Positions 30,413-36,463 of a DNA stretch of 53,014 bases are shown in pieces. The translations under genes and the position numbers were made by a program. The notes beneath the pieces were generated by a model. That model saw only the letters and a list, made by a program, of their open reading frames with translations, searched no databases and was not told the DNA's origin. Positions within the stretch are counted from its first letter, which is position 1; every line of letters begins with the position of its first letter. Source of the stretch: a virus; IMG/VR virus record IMGVR_UViG_3300042914_003037, positions 1-53,014 of that record. One strand, 5' to 3'.

Positions 30413-30799
30413 TTATATTTGGCGTGAAATTATTCTGAATCTTCGTAATTCATCTGTTAGTTTAGTTTGAGAATCAACCAACATTATACGCGCCTTGCGA
30501 CCTTCAAAAACAGTTTGGAGACGCCTTGCAAGGGAATCCTGCATTGCTACTCTGTCATTTATTTGACGCCGCACTTCAATCATAACAAAACAAGCATCGT
30601 TTGCATTTGTTCCTGACTTGTCTTTCACATATAGAACAATGTCGGGTCCCAATAGACGAACGCAAAATTCCTTAATTTCTTTTAACTCTTCAATGTCTAG
30701 AGGACCAGAGGGCTTGGGAGTAGGCCGCACACCCAGTTTTATCATTTGATTAGATTGGGGGATTAAGCCCCAATTAGTCTCGCTAAATTTAGAGTCCAT
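30413..30799 (-). CDS. hypothetical protein, paralogue of 6720-7046
   Basis: 128 aa starting MDSKFSETNWGLIPQSNQMI; GTGAGGC upstream. The C-terminal ~90 residues align with the smaller gene at 6720 (ELRRFRIISRQI end). No known domain. Confidence 0.65.
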   Translation of the reverse strand: MDSKFSETNWGLIPQSNQMIKLGVRPTPKPSGPLDIEELKEIKEFCVRLLGPDIVLYVKDKSGTNANDACFVMIEVRRQINDRVAMQDSLARRLQTVFEGRKARIMLVDSQTKLTDELRRFRIISRQI

Positions 30800-30868
30800 T
30801 TTATATTTGCCTCACTTTTGGATTGATGCTGCACTTATTTATCGCATGTCTTCATTGCAGTTCTTCTT

Positions 30869-30996
30869 CACCATATTTCAACACACAGAATTCCCTGAAT
30901 CAACCCCCACTTAAAGCAACGGCGATCCATACATCAACTCACTTTATCGTTCATTGAGTCTGGAGTCGAACCAGAACTATGTGTTGAAATATAGTG
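30869..30996 (-). ncRNA. stem-enclosed structured RNA B with T-arm
   Basis: 20-bp terminal stem CACTATATTTCAACACATAG with CTGTGTGTTGAAATATGGTG (two G-U). Just inside: T-arm TCTGG-TTCGACT-CCAGA, then a closed acceptor-like hairpin CTCAATG-AACGATA-AAGTGAG (two mismatches) and GAT-GTATGG-ATC. Permuted tRNA order, as in the Y-RNA-like genes. Confidence 0.6.
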
Positions 30997-30997
30997 C

Positions 30998-31068
30998 GAC
31001 CCATTGTGGGGTGAACTTCGAAACCACCATCTCGCCGCGCTTTAGACCACTAAGCTACCGCCACTTTA
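30998..31068 (-). ncRNA. degenerate tRNA-like sequence
   Basis: D-arm GCTTAGTGGTCTAAAGC, arm GGTGG-TTTCGAAGT-TCACC, hairpin CCCA-CAA-TGGG and an imperfect acceptor AGTGGCGG/TCGCACT. Overlaps the stop of the HNH gene. Not a normal tRNA. Confidence 0.35.
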
Positions 31069-31754
31069 GATTGTTTTCTTTTTTCCCAGGCCAACTTTGA
31101 CGCAACCGATAATTTTTGATTGTGATCCTCTGTTCGTTTTCTCTTGTGTGGGCTCTTTTTCTTACCTCTTACCTTATCTGCTTGCTTTTTAGCAACAGAT
31201 GGGTCCTTCATTGGGTTATTACTACTCATCCGAGTACTCAATATTTCCTGAGTATAAGATGATTTACAAATCACTGAACAAAATATTGTATTAGTAATTT
31301 TTAGATACGATGCGTTGCAATATTTACAAGTGCTCAATTTTTTTCTACCTGCAACCCATCCTTCAGGAATTACCACACTTTTTTCTATTTTCTTTTGTTC
31401 GCCCTGTAAATTTGTTATCCATTTAGTTCCGTGTTGAGAATTCCCTTCGGCAGTTTGATTTATTGACACCGCTTCGGCGTATTTTCTTCTAAGCCAGCCA
31501 TACAATTTATTTGATGGACGATTGACAATCATCACCCTTGCTGCGTAAATTAAAGAATGATTATCTGGATAGATTTTTATCAAGAGTTGATGAGCAACAT
31601 AATGTTCTTCTGGAGTTAGTTCGACCAGATTCTCTATCTCATCTGATCCACCCAAACAACGAGGAATAATATGGTGTATTTCCTTATATTCAGATTCAAT
31701 CTTTCTTTCTTTGCCTCTAGTAATCAGAGTATCGTAAATGTTCTTGTAATTCAT
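31050..31754 (-). CDS. HNH homing endonuclease
   Basis: 234 aa. HNH core EIHHIIPRCLGGSDEIENLVELTPEEHYVAHQLL, a CxxC...C zinc-ribbon-like part (CKYCNASYLKITNTIFCSVIC), and C-terminal NUMOD-like DNA-binding repeats (NNPMKDPSVAKKQADKVRG). Its UAG stop lies in the D-arm of the next tRNA-like sequence. Confidence 0.88.
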   Translation of the reverse strand: MNYKNIYDTLITRGKERKIESEYKEIHHIIPRCLGGSDEIENLVELTPEEHYVAHQLLIKIYPDNHSLIYAARVMIVNRPSNKLYGWLRRKYAEAVSINQTAEGNSQHGTKWITNLQGEQKKIEKSVVIPEGWVAGRKKLSTCKYCNASYLKITNTIFCSVICKSSYTQEILSTRMSSNNPMKDPSVAKKQADKVRGKKKSPHKRKRTEDHNQKLSVASKLAWEKRKQSKVAVA

Positions 31755-31756
31755 AG

Positions 31757-32026
31757 TAAAATGCTATAGTAGTTGGGGAGGTGAGATGCCCGCGAACTAC
31801 ACTATTATTTATCACAGTGCTATACAAATACTTCAATATGGTGGGGGAATTCCACCCCCTCTCAATGTGCAGGCTTGCTTACAGACGGTTATGTATTCCC
31901 GTTCTTCCCAACACCGCGATCTTTGAGTAAGACCATGTCTTAATGGTCGCAAGAGACACAGTGAGCAATCCCAACTTCTCATAGCCAATCAGCCACTTAG
32001 GTTAAACCCCGCGCCACTTACATGCT
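31757..32026 (-). ncRNA. structured non-coding stretch
   Basis: No reading frame. Minus-strand hairpins GACCAT-TAAGAC-ATGGTC, GGGGG-TGGAATT-CCCCC, ACGG/CCGT and ATAGT..AGTT/AACTACTAT. Probably one or two transcribed RNAs of unknown role. Confidence 0.35.
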
Positions 32027-32098
32027 ACCATATTTCAACACTCTACCCAACCTAGCCCGGGATGCTGTTTGTACATTAGAGGAGTGCTGAAATATGGC
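32027..32098 (-). ncRNA. stem-enclosed structured RNA C
   Basis: 17-bp stem GCCATATTTCAGCACTC with GAGTGTTGAAATATGGT (two G-U); short interior with CCC/GGG hairpins. Abuts the next RNA with no gap. Confidence 0.55.
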
Positions 32099-32191
32099 GC
32101 TGTATTTTTGCCCAAGGAGATTGACCTATTGTTCTTCTCTTCACACTGCGACAGCTTTGAACTGAGAGATCGCAGTAACTTGGAATACAGC
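32099..32191 (-). ncRNA. structured RNA with two-part stem
   Basis: GCTGTATT-CCAAG pairs with CTTGG-GCAA-AATACAGC; inner hairpin ACTGCGA/TCGCAGT. No coding potential. Confidence 0.5.
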
Positions 32192-32201
32192 ATAACTTGG
32201 C

Positions 32202-32269
32202 GTACATGGAGATCATTTCAATCGTCTTTCGCTCTCGCAAGAGTACCCTCAATCTTCGGGCTCATGTAC
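32202..32269 (-). ncRNA. hairpin RNA
   Basis: GTACATG/CATGTAC stem around ~55 nt; upstream lies TGACAG/CTGTCA next to a TATACT box. Role unknown. Confidence 0.35.
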
Positions 32270-32386
32270 ATAAACTAGTTGACAGTATATGGATTCTTTC
32301 CTGTCAGTCACGGAATTACTTCGAATAACCACGAGCATACTTCTCCGTAAAAGGGAGGTGCAACGTATCCGTGTCTTAAAACTTGA

Positions 32387-32483
32387 TGAAGCATTCTGGA
32401 TTCGAACCAGAAGAGCGATACTCAGACCCTGCTAGCGGGTCATATGAGTGCTAGCACGCCGATACTATCTCACGCGATGCTTC
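32387..32483 (-). tRNA. tRNA-like gene with extended anticodon arm
   Basis: GAAGCAT/ATGCTTC acceptor, canonical T-arm TCTGG-TTCGAAT-CCAGA. Anticodon arm is a long helix ACTCA-TAT-GACCC / GGGTC-TGAGT closed by loop GCTAGCA. If read as anticodon this is TAG (Leu) but residue 33 is C. Amino acid uncertain. Confidence 0.5.
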
Positions 32484-32490
32484 AATAACT

Positions 32491-32579
32491 TGGTGGGTCC
32501 TGATGGTAACGCTCCACGAGGCAACTTCCTTACAAAACAATGCCAACGGATTTACAGTCCGCCGTAAGGGGCAGAACCC
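32491..32579 (-). tRNA. tRNA-Tyr(GTA), D-arm reduced
   Basis: GGGTTCT/AGGACCC, A73, CCA; anticodon GCGGA-CTGTAAA-TCCGT. No room for a full D-arm; CCTTAC/GTAAGG extends the anticodon arm. T-loop AGCGTTA (G55). Confidence 0.65.
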
Positions 32580-32754
32580 AAATTCTTGCCGGTTACGCTT
32601 TCCGGCGCTGCTTGTAGTCTCCACAAATCAGGAGTAGTACACAGTCGTAAATACAAATTCTTGCCTGTAGTTCAACATGAAGGACTTTACATGCCTACAC
32701 CCACGTATTACGTTCCGACCGGGTTAGCCGTTGCAGACATCCTTCTGCACTAGG
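32580..32754 (-). other. non-coding stretch with hairpins
   Basis: No gene. Hairpins GCCGG-AAAGCGTAA-CCGGC, CTCC/GGAG and ACGT-AAT-ACGT; GGCAAGAATTTG occurs twice. Confidence 0.4.
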
Positions 32755-32914
32755 TACCATATTTCAACACACTACAGCTCATCTGAGGATTTCGACGTCC
32801 CCACAGGGTCCAGCACCACCTGGATGGTTCCTGCCTCTTGCGATAGCACTTGTGTAGATCCTTCCAACCACTGTCTACAAGCCCTTGGGTAGGCTAATGC
32901 GCTGAAATATGGTA
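32755..32914 (-). ncRNA. stem-enclosed structured RNA D
   Basis: 17-bp stem TACCATATTTCAGCGCA with TGTGTTGAAATATGGTA (two G-U). The 5' strand starts at the 3' end (ACCA) of tRNA-Glu. Interior hairpins AGCC/GGCT and CTTGTAGA/TCTACACAAG. Confidence 0.6.
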
Positions 32915-32984
32915 CTCCCGAACGGTTTCGATCCGTCTTTTCCGCCTTGAAAGGGCAGCGTCCTAGCCAGTAGACGACGGGAGC
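32910..32984 (-). tRNA. tRNA-Glu(TTC)
   Basis: GCTCCCG/CGGGAGT, loop CTTTCAA, encoded CCA, T-loop ATCGAAA. The CCA end runs directly into the stem of RNA D. Confidence 0.88.
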
Positions 32985-33004
32985 AAATACTCTATGCTAA
33001 TTGT

Positions 33005-33066
33005 ATAAAGAACTCGCTGATTTCTCAGCATGTTGACAGTATATCAGGACTCTGATTTATTGTCAA
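33005..33066 (-). promoter_or_regulatory. promoter with boxB/boxA-type leader (1)
   Basis: TTGACA-N17-TATACT (33038-33066), hairpin GCTGA-GAAA-TCAGC, then boxA-like GTTCTTTATACAATTAGC. Drives tRNA-Glu and downstream genes. Confidence 0.75.
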
Positions 33067-33079
33067 ACTGTTTTTGTTT

Positions 33080-33164
33080 TGGTGCCCGGAGCCGGGGTCG
33101 AACCGGCACGCCGTTAAGCGAGGGATTTTAAGTCCCTTGTGTCTACCTATTTCACCATCCGGGC
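33080..33164 (-). tRNA. tRNA-Leu(TAA)
   Basis: GCCCGGA/TCCGGGC, A73, CCA, loop CTTAAAA, class II variable arm. Confidence 0.93.
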
Positions 33165-33170
33165 AATATT

Positions 33171-33247
33171 TGGTGCCCCCACCTGGACTCGAACCAGGAA
33201 CCTAACGATTATGAGTCGTTTGCACTAACCAATTGTGCTATAGGGGC
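33171..33247 (-). tRNA. tRNA-Ile2(CAT) candidate (or Met)
   Basis: GCCCCTA/TGGGGGC with C4-G69 and C5-G68, anticodon arm AACGA-CTCATAA-TCGTT, A73, CCA, canonical loops. The acceptor pairs match known determinants for TilS on tRNA-Ile(CAU), so it is the best substrate for the phage TilS. Confidence 0.8.
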
Positions 33248-33258
33248 ACGATCTAACT

Positions 33259-33355
33259 TACTATATTTCAACACACTATAGCTTCCTCTTGAGGCTCACT
33301 GGCCGTCTGACGCAGTGCTGGGCCTTGTACCCAGAAAATGTGCTGAAATATAGTA
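33259..33355 (-). ncRNA. stem-enclosed structured RNA E
   Basis: 17-bp stem TACTATATTTCAGCACA with TGTGTTGAAATATAGTA (one G-U). Inside in order: CTGGG-TACAAGG-CCCAG, closed hairpin CACTG...CAGTG, CCTC-AA-GAGG: permuted tRNA-like order. Confidence 0.6.
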
Positions 33356-33427
33356 TCACGCTACGTCAACGACTCTGAAAATCAGAATCTCAGTTGGCGT
33401 GATACAAAAACTCTATGCTAATTTTTA

Positions 33428-33488
33428 AAGATCGTCGCTGATTTCTCAGCGTTGAAGACAGTATATCAGAGTTCTGATTTATTGTCAA
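33428..33488 (-). promoter_or_regulatory. promoter with boxB/boxA-type leader (2)
   Basis: TTGACA-N17-TATACT (33460-33488), hairpin CGCTGA-GAAA-TCAGCG, boxA-like GATCTTTAAAAATTAGC. Confidence 0.75.
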
Positions 33489-33622
33489 GAAACTGCCAGG
33501 TAGCTTAATGTGTGATTTCCACTACCCTGTTACTCTGTATCAGTCTAGGCAGTGTTCAAGGACTTTTGTCTCATGTCTTACCTAGCATCAACCTACGTCA
33601 CACTGTTTTCGACAGTTTGATA
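33489..33622 (-). ncRNA. short structured transcript
   Basis: Between two tandem promoters; hairpin ACTGT-CGAAA-ACAGT, then CTGCCTAG...CTACCTGGCAG. No coding potential. Confidence 0.4.
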
Positions 33623-33651
33623 ACTATAACAGAACCCTGATTTATCGTCAA
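33623..33651 (-). promoter_or_regulatory. tandem promoter (3)
   Basis: TTGACG-N17-TATAGT. Confidence 0.65.
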
Positions 33652-33661
33652 TTGCTATGCT

Positions 33662-33832
33662 CTGTAGGCTGACGCTTCATAAACTCTAGGGGGATTCGAA
33701 CCCACCGTAACCCGCTCAAGGAGCAGGTATCCTATCCGCTAGATGATAGAGACTCCGATTTAGCACCGCGGCAACGGGGGTTCATCGGGTGAAGTAACAG
33801 ACCTTCTGACGATTGCCGCCATCAGCCTACAG
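33662..33832 (-). ncRNA. 11-bp stem enclosing a tRNA-like unit
   Basis: CTGTAGGCTGA (33822-33832 on the minus strand) pairs with TCAGCCTACAG; encloses the tRNA-like gene 33681-33753. Looks like an RNase III-type processing stem. Confidence 0.5.
33681..33753 (-). tRNA. degenerate tRNA, possible Lys(CTT)
   Basis: D-arm ATC...GAT, anticodon stem CCTGC/GCGGG with loop TCCTTGA, T-loop TTCGAAT. Acceptor GTCTCTA/TAGAGTT has one mismatch; no CCA; C33 instead of U33. Possibly a decaying gene. Confidence 0.45.
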
Positions 33833-33841
33833 AACACAACA

Positions 33842-33910
33842 ACTTGTTAAAGAACTTCAGTGATTTCTCACTGTTAAAGACAGTATATCAAACTTCTGAT
33901 TTACTGTCAA
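33842..33910 (-). promoter_or_regulatory. promoter with boxB/boxA-type leader (4)
   Basis: TTGACA-N17-TATACT (33882-33910), hairpin CAGTGA-GAAA-TCACTG, boxA-like GTTCTTTAACAAGTT. Confidence 0.78.
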
Positions 33911-33913
33911 CTC

Positions 33914-34044
33914 CATTTTTCTCAATGATTAGATCGAAATGCACTCGCATCTGCTTTTTGAGCCGCGTGTTCTCCACCCTTGATTCCTAGACTAGTACTA
34001 GGGGTGTGTGCCCATTTACACTAGCACTTCGATCTAATCACTGA
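33914..34044 (-). ncRNA. structured RNA with long terminal stem
   Basis: TGATTAGATCGAAGTGC pairs with GCATTTCGATCTAATCA (G-U tolerated), directly after boxA of leader 5. Interior GTAAATGGGCACACACC... is non-coding. Confidence 0.55.
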
Positions 34045-34111
34045 TTGTTAAAGAACTACGCTGATTTCTCAACGTTAGAGACAGTATATCAAACTTCTGA
34101 TTTACTGTCAA
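34045..34111 (-). promoter_or_regulatory. promoter with boxB/boxA-type leader (5)
   Basis: TTGACA-N17-TATACT (34083-34111), hairpin CGTTGA-GAAA-TCAGCG, boxA-like GTTCTTTAACAATCA. Confidence 0.78.
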
Positions 34112-34127
34112 GTTTCTATAGTGCGTT

Positions 34128-34252
34128 TATCAGCCCGCCCTGTTAGTTCAAGCTACGCACCCTTGCCGGATGCTCACACCGTTACGTGTGGAGGTTGATT
34201 CCTCTGTTGTAAGCCCCCGTAACGAGAGGCTTGCGGGCTGATAAACACACTA
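34128..34252 (-). ncRNA. structured RNA with 20-bp terminal stem
   Basis: TAGTGTGTTTATCAGCCCGC pairs with GCGGGCTGATAAACGCACTA (one G-U). Inside: AAGCC/GGCTT, CACAC-GTAACG-GTGTG, GCATCC/GGGTGC. No reading frame. Confidence 0.6.
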
Positions 34253-34254
34253 CA

Positions 34255-34483
34255 GATTGTTAAAGAGCGACAGTTTACGCTACTGTCAAACGAAGGCCTG
34301 TGGGTTCTCAGGCTACCTCACACTAGACGTTATACTGACAACTGGGATTGTGCTTCCCGAAACAACCTGTAGCGGCTGTGGGAGTTTGTTGTCCCGCTTT
34401 TGTGCCTGCTACACTGTGACCCTGTTTGTTGTCAGTTCTCTAGCGTATGAATACATTATAGTTGAGACTTGATTTATTGTCAA
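34255..34483 (-). promoter_or_regulatory. promoter with long boxA leader (6)
   Basis: TTGACA-N17-TATAAT (34455-34483), a ~150-nt leader with stem ACTGACAAC/GTTGTCAGT, hairpin GACAGT-AGCGTAA-ACTGTC, then boxA GCTCTTTAACAATCTG, nearly the enterobacterial rRNA boxA. Confidence 0.75.
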
Positions 34484-34504
34484 GCATTAAGTTGTTAAGT
34501 TGTT

Positions 34505-34545
34505 TGGCGCGACTGGAGGGATTCGAATCTCTATACGCGATTTGA
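34505..34545 (-). pseudogene. tRNA 3'-half remnant at endonuclease end
   Basis: CCA, G73, acceptor strand CAGTCGC and T-arm with TTCGAAT directly after the endonuclease stop; no 5' half nearby. Suggests the endonuclease replaced the 5' half of a tRNA. Confidence 0.5.
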
Positions 34546-35325
34546 TTTTCGTTTAAAACAATTATTTGTGTAGAATTCCAGAGCGTATCGTTTCATATAG
34601 TGATTTACTTTTTGCTGAGGCACTTCTAAAATTAGAGAGGCTTTTTTAACCCACCCAAACACGGAGAAGTTTATGTCAGACTCAAGTAATTTTTTAATTT
34701 TTGATAAAAACTTTTCATCGGTTTTTCTTTTTGTTTTTGTTCCCCTTGCCTCTGAGTTATTCATCAACTTATGCTGATCACGCAACATCTTTACATTGAA
34801 ATACTCAGTATAGTCTGGCTGTTCCCAACGAGTAATCAATTTTTTTAGGATTTCTTCATTGAAGCAACTAGAATAGTGCAATTCAATTAGTTTCCAGCCT
34901 GCATCAACAATTTCGTTGTGTCTATTTTGATAATACTCTTTAAGAGTGCCGTCTCTATTGTAATGCTGATTGCCGTTTATTTCAATTCCAAGTTTAATAT
35001 CAGGAAAAGCAATATCTATAGAGTAGTGGCGCGACTCTAACGGACTCCATTCTTCAACGAAGAGAATTTGCTGTTCAATTAAAAATTTCTTTACTCGTTC
35101 GCACGGCTCAGATTTGAATTTAGTGCTTCTCTTCCATACATGTTTGTCTGAGTTTTGCAGAAGATAGTTTATTCTACTTTTTGAAATTTTTTCTATAGTC
35201 TCAGATGTCACTATCTTCGCACAATTTACTGAGCAATACTTACTCCTTCTTCTGTCGTGAACTACTCCACAGCGTTCACAGTTTTTTTGTTTTCTAGGTC
35301 TAGACATAATTCGAACTTTCATCAA
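34531..35325 (-). CDS. Vsr-like (EDxHD-type) homing endonuclease
   Basis: 264 aa. N-terminal zinc finger NCERCGVVHDRRRSKYCSVNCAK, then the Vsr-type nuclease core (IDIAFPDIKLGIEINGNQHY ... NEIVDAGWKLIELHYS) and a C-terminal DNA-binding tail with HTH-like LILEVPQQKVNHYMKR. Start may be MSRPRKQKNC (35307). Ends at a tRNA remnant. Confidence 0.85.
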   Translation of the reverse strand: MMKVRIMSRPRKQKNCERCGVVHDRRRSKYCSVNCAKIVTSETIEKISKSRINYLLQNSDKHVWKRSTKFKSEPCERVKKFLIEQQILFVEEWSPLESRHYSIDIAFPDIKLGIEINGNQHYNRDGTLKEYYQNRHNEIVDAGWKLIELHYSSCFNEEILKKLITRWEQPDYTEYFNVKMLRDQHKLMNNSEARGTKTKRKTDEKFLSKIKKLLESDINFSVFGWVKKASLILEVPQQKVNHYMKRYALEFYTNNCFKRKSNRV

Positions 35326-35349
35326 CAGTAGTATTAATAAAAGTTCAAA

Positions 35350-35430
35350 AATGGAGCCCCGGAGAGGATTCGAACCTCCATTGACTCCATTACACTGCTA
35401 CGCTTTAGAAGAGCGTTGTGGTACCGGGGC
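35350..35430 (-). tRNA. tRNA-Arg(TCT), no D-arm
   Basis: GCCCCGG/CCGGGGC, T73, CCA, T-arm with TTCGAAT, anticodon ACGCT-CTTCTAA-AGCGT. Only about 7 nt separate acceptor and anticodon stem, while about 18 nt lie between anticodon arm and T-arm. CAC/GTG may extend the anticodon helix. Confidence 0.7.
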
Positions 35431-35455
35431 ATTGTTCGAATTTCATAATTAAGTT

Positions 35456-35484
35456 ATTATATTGCTTTTTGATTTATTTGTCAA
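35456..35484 (-). promoter_or_regulatory. sigma70-type promoter
   Basis: TTGACA-N17-TATAAT upstream of tRNA-Arg(TCT). Confidence 0.8.
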
Positions 35485-35605
35485 CAGAAATGTTGATTCA
35501 GTCACTACTGTTTTGATTAAGTTGCTTTAGCAACTTTCGTTTTCTTTTAGATATAGCTTTGTCAGATATGTTTAACATCTAACACTCATACATGAAATTG
35601 TAAAT

Positions 35606-35874
35606 TGGCTCCCTGTCGTGGGATCGAACCACGGACCAACAGATTCTGGTTTGTGTGACTTTCGCCACTCCCTGGACTTTATCTTGACCATAGCATTTCT
35701 GCCTTAGGCCCCTGCCGTCAAGTCTCTACACGTTCCCATTTCTGGGCTTCGCTCGGTATTGCCATATGCTTTCGCACTTAGATTTCACCGAATTTGACAG
35801 GATTTTCAACTACTGTTTCCAGTAGAAGTGTCAATTTCTAACAGTCTGCTGCTCTACCGCTGAGCTAACAGGGA
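35606..35874 (-). tRNA. tRNA-Asn(GTT) with group I intron
   Basis: Exons give TCCCTGT/ACAGGGA, G73, CCA, D-arm GCTCAGCGGTAGAGC, anticodon GCAGA-CTGTTAA-TCTGT. Intron 35646-35839 (194 nt) interrupts after U36. Confidence 0.85.
35646..35839 (-). other. group I intron in tRNA-Asn
   Basis: P1: exon TGTT with GACA in the intron (U-G at the splice site). P2 hairpin CTACTG-GAAA-CAGTAG. Core strings AATTCGGTGAAA (P), AATACCGAGCGAAGCC (Q), GTGTAGAGACTTGACGG (R), AAGATAAAGTCC (S); intron ends in G. Resembles the small tRNA introns of bacteria (IC3-like). No internal ORF. Confidence 0.85.
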
Positions 35875-35884
35875 ATTGTTTGAT

Positions 35885-35959
35885 TGGTGCCGGATGTCGG
35901 GTTCGAACTGACGACCTACCGCTTACAAGGCGGTTGCTCTACCACTGAGCTAATCCGGC
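35885..35959 (-). tRNA. tRNA-Thr(TGT)
   Basis: GCCGGAT/ATCCGGC, A73, CCA, loop CTTGTAA, T-loop TTCGAAC. Confidence 0.92.
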
Positions 35960-35992
35960 AAAATCTTTGAAAGAACTAATTTATTTAGACGT

Positions 35993-36020
35993 AGTATATC
36001 ATCATCGGTATTTTTGTCAA
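35993..36020 (-). promoter_or_regulatory. promoter with boxA-like leader
   Basis: TTGACA-N16-TATACT followed by TTAGTTCTTTCAAAG before tRNA-Thr. Confidence 0.7.
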
Positions 36021-36058
36021 ACTGTTTGTTGTCCAAAATTTGTTGATGATTGCTAACG

Positions 36059-36151
36059 TCAGTAAAGATAACTCCTGTAGTGAAGGCACAATTCGTTCCA
36101 AGCGTTTATTGCATCGTCGTGTTGTCGTTGTATTTCGTTCCACTCATTCAT
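36059..36151 (-). CDS. possible 30-aa peptide
   Basis: MNEWNEIQRQHDDAINAWNE ... RSYLY with AAGGAGATAACT before ATG, between tRNA-Leu(CAA) and a promoter. Helical; very short. Confidence 0.45.
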   Translation of the reverse strand: MNEWNEIQRQHDDAINAWNELCLHYRSYLY

Positions 36152-36166
36152 AGTTATCTCCTTATT

Positions 36167-36249
36167 TGGTGCCCTAACTCGGACTCGAACCGAGAAGCCG
36201 AAGCAGTAGATTTTGAGTCTACCGTGTTTACCAATTTCACCATCAGGGC
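36167..36249 (-). tRNA. tRNA-Leu(CAA)
   Basis: GCCCTGA/TTAGGGC, A73, CCA, loop CTCAAAA, class II arm. Confidence 0.92.
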
Positions 36250-36256
36250 AATATTT

Positions 36257-36332
36257 TGGTGCTGCCTCGTGGGATCGAACCACGTTCCAAGGCTCTTCAG
36301 GCCTCCGCTATGACCACATCAGCTAAAGCAGC
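36257..36332 (-). tRNA. tRNA-Phe(GAA)
   Basis: GCTGCTT/AGGCAGC, A73, CCA, loop CTGAAGA, T-loop TTCGATC. Confidence 0.9.
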
Positions 36333-36346
36333 ATTATTTCATTATT

Positions 36347-36431
36347 TGGTGCACAAGAGAGGAATCGAACCTCCACGCCTTTCGGCACTACCACCTCAAA
36401 GTAGCGTGTCTACCAATTCCACCACATGTGC
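36347..36431 (-). tRNA. tRNA-Leu(GAG)
   Basis: GCACATG/CTTGTGC, A73, CCA, loop TTGAGGT, class II arm. Confidence 0.9.
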
Positions 36432-36463
36432 AGCGTGTATTCAAAGAACTTAGGGGTGACCGA

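Noticed and set aside
31757-32754. A GOLLD- or ROOL-type giant phage RNA in the tRNA cluster
   Set aside because: The stretch breaks into several short, separately closed stems and tRNAs; nothing specific to those families could be recognised by eye.
33000-34500. Regularly repeated ~60-bp blocks that look like a CRISPR-type array
   Set aside because: The repeats are promoters plus boxB/boxA leaders; spacing is irregular and no cas genes are present.
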